This document shows, one piece after another, positions 4,507 through 5,509 of a stretch of DNA of 5,509 nucleotides. Every line of letters starts with the position of its first letter. Position 1 is the first letter of the stretch. Origin of the DNA: Candidatus Altimarinota bacterium (GTDB lineage: Bacteria; Patescibacteriota; Gracilibacteria; UM-FILTER-43-11); NCBI GenBank assembly GCA_029934675.1, contig JAOZLT010000104.1, positions 1-5,509 on the forward strand, in the 5' to 3' direction. The notes under the pieces are model-generated. The model saw only the letters and a program-made list of their open reading frames with translations, was not told the origin of the DNA and made no database searches. The translations under genes were made by a program, and so were the position numbers.

Positions 4507-5509
4507 ATGACAACTAGAGAAGTTATACCTCTTAAGCAGGGATTGGATTTTAAATTAACCTTACCAGGCTCTAAATCCATAACTAATCGCGCATTTCTTT
4601 GCGCTACTTTGGCGAAGGGAAAAAGTCGGTTATATGGGGTGTTAGAGTCTGATGATACTGCCGTAATGCTGACTTCATTACGGAAACTCAAAGTTCAAAA
4701 CTCAAAACTCAAAGATTGTGTTGAGATTGATGGTTGTGGTGGTAAGTTTAAGAAAGGGAAATTTACATTTGATTTGCATAATGCAGGGACCGCTACAAGG
4801 TTTTTAACGGCGGTTATGGCTATAAGAGAGGGGGAAACTGTTATAACGGGTGATAAACGTATGCAAGAGAGGCCTATAAAAGAATTGGTGGATGGATTAC
4901 GACAAATTGGGGTTGATGTTAAATATTTAAAAAATGAGGGATATCCACCAATTCAAATTCGAAACTCTAAACTCGAAACTCGAAACTCGAAATTTGAAGT
5001 TAAGATTAAGGGTAATAAATCTTCTCAGTACTTTTCTGCATTACTAATGCTGGGGCCGTTACTCTCAAAGCCACTGAGGATTGAGGTGGTGGGGGAGTTG
5101 GTGAGTAAGCCGTATATCGATATTACGATTAGTGTGATGAAGGCGTTTGGGGTGAAGGTGCGGAATAATAATTACAAATCATTTGTAGTAAAACCTCAGC
5201 AATATAAAGCTACTAATTATTGGATAGAAGGTGATGCAAGTGCGGCGAGTTATTGGACTTCTATGGCATTTTTGCATGATGGAAAAGTGGGATTTAGCAA
5301 TCTTTCGATGCCAAGTTTGAATAAAAAATTTGTTCATAAGGATATTTTGGCTTTAAATTCAAAGAAAGCTAATAAACTGAGTAAAAAAAGTATTCAAGGT
5401 GATTCTCTCTATACGCAAGTATTGCACAAACTCAAAAATCACCCATCAAAAATCACCCATCAAAAATCACCTATGGTAATTGATATGAGTTCGATGCCGG
5501 ATGTTGCGT
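4507..5509 (+). CDS. aroA: 3-phosphoshikimate 1-carboxyvinyltransferase (EPSP synthase), 3' end outside window
   Basis: This enzyme transfers the enolpyruvyl group of PEP to shikimate 3-phosphate in the cytoplasm, the sixth step of the shikimate pathway. The first 334 residues are present, against roughly 430 in full enzymes. Visible active-site motifs are LPGSKSITNR (K23, S24, R28), NAGTATRF (92-99), RMQERPI (118-124, with R122 as the conserved arginine), KSSQYFSALLM (S172, S173, Q174), LVSKPYID (S200, Y203), EGDASAASYW, QGD and DMSSMPDVA (D332, the likely catalytic aspartate). The later conserved E/R/K residues lie beyond the edge. The start ATG precedes the first beta strand at the normal distance, with no Shine-Dalgarno sequence. 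Three tandem repeat tracts (4684-4711, 4954-4995, 5433-5474) fall in loops between motifs. The second loop is about four residues longer than I recall for E. coli, and the third about seven shorter. The frame is unbroken, so it is probably functional. It follows the miniprotein by 16 bases. Confidence 0.92.
   Translation, partial: MTTREVIPLKQGLDFKLTLPGSKSITNRAFLCATLAKGKSRLYGVLESDDTAVMLTSLRKLKVQNSKLKDCVEIDGCGGKFKKGKFTFDLHNAGTATRFLTAVMAIREGETVITGDKRMQERPIKELVDGLRQIGVDVKYLKNEGYPPIQIRNSKLETRNSKFEVKIKGNKSSQYFSALLMLGPLLSKPLRIEVVGELVSKPYIDITISVMKAFGVKVRNNNYKSFVVKPQQYKATNYWIEGDASAASYWTSMAFLHDGKVGFSNLSMPSLNKKFVHKDILALNSKKANKLSKKSIQGDSLYTQVLHKLKNHPSKITHQKSPMVIDMSSMPDVA
4684..4711 (+). repeat. Heptamer tandem repeat 1 inside aroA (4 units)
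   Basis: The units are AAACTCA, AAGTTCA, AAACTCA and AAACTCA; the second differs at two positions. A partial AAG follows. It encodes part of the variable segment after TSLR, reading KLKVQNSKLK, just before the conserved EIDGCGG strand. Segment length is close to that of other EPSP synthases, so the repeat appears to replace rather than extend normal sequence. Confidence 0.8.
4954..4995 (+). repeat. Heptamer tandem repeat 2 inside aroA (6 units, 4 close)
   Basis: The units are CAAATTC, GAAACTC, TAAACTC, GAAACTC, GAAACTC and GAAATTT. Three heptamers make seven codons, so the peptide repeats with period seven as RNSKLET-RNSKFE. It lies between the YPPI and KSSQ motifs, where other EPSP synthases usually have a short glycine-containing turn. 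Confidence 0.85.
5433..5474 (+). repeat. 14-bp tandem repeat inside aroA (3 units)
   Basis: CAAAAATCACCCAT occurs three times without gaps (5433-5446, 5447-5460, 5461-5474); the third has one C-to-T change. Each copy is read in a different frame, giving KNHP, SKITH and QKSP-type peptides and no stop. It sits between the VLHKL helix and the DMSSMPD catalytic motif. Confidence 0.9.

Noticed and set aside
4470..4691. 73-codon minus-strand ORF over the start of aroA
   Set aside because: It overlaps the conserved GSKS region of aroA on the opposite strand and has no features of its own.
5433..5474. Short tandem units as a possible CRISPR array
   Set aside because: The copies are contiguous with no spacers, units are only 14 bases, and the tract lies inside an open aroA frame.
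1..5509. Recoded stop codon (TGA as glycine or tryptophan, as in some candidate phyla)
   Set aside because: The large genes are open without any in-frame TGA, tryptophan is encoded by TGG, and the recognisable genes that end in the window end in TAA. Nothing requires an altered code.

Overview
This is an AT-rich bacterial segment with short genes, standard stop codons and almost no Shine-Dalgarno sequences. The segment also has short tandem repeats inside a core enzyme gene and a large multi-PKD surface protein anchored by three N-terminal membrane helices. Together these suggest an uncultivated small-genome bacterium, most likely of the Candidate Phyla Radiation (Patescibacteria). That assignment is inference from style; no marker gene in the window proves it.

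Layout. Bases 1-380 hold the end of an unrecognised + strand gene whose frame is open to the left edge. Bases 381-852 contain no convincing gene. This stretch carries a series of inverted repeats (about 430-545, 550-613, 623-651), a strong ribosome binding site leading into a six-codon ORF (737-769), a run of eight T, and a fragment resembling the 3' end of a tRNA or tmRNA on the minus strand (788-820). Then comes a minus-strand PHP-family histidinol-phosphatase gene (853-1689). A 144-base divergent spacer separates it from an 805-codon membrane-anchored PKD-repeat protein gene (1834-4251). The next spacer (4252-4382) holds an interleaved inverted-repeat element and a 21-bp AT palindrome. It is followed by a 35-residue single-helix membrane miniprotein (4383-4490) and, 16 bases later, aroA (EPSP synthase, from 4507), which runs off the right edge.

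How the genes relate. HisJ-type phosphatase and AroA both belong to amino-acid or aromatic biosynthesis (histidine and shikimate pathways), but they are on opposite strands and are not an operon. The PKD protein is predicted to display six beta-sandwich domains outside the cell, with an acidic, disordered tail inside. The miniprotein and aroA are probably co-transcribed.

The most unusual signal is in aroA. Three separate places carry tandem repeats with periods of 7, 7 and 14 bases. Because these periods are not multiples of three, successive copies are read in different frames, and none creates a stop. All visible catalytic motifs of AroA are nonetheless intact. A related heptamer also appears in the spacer upstream of the miniprotein. 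I found no defence system, CRISPR array or transposase gene.
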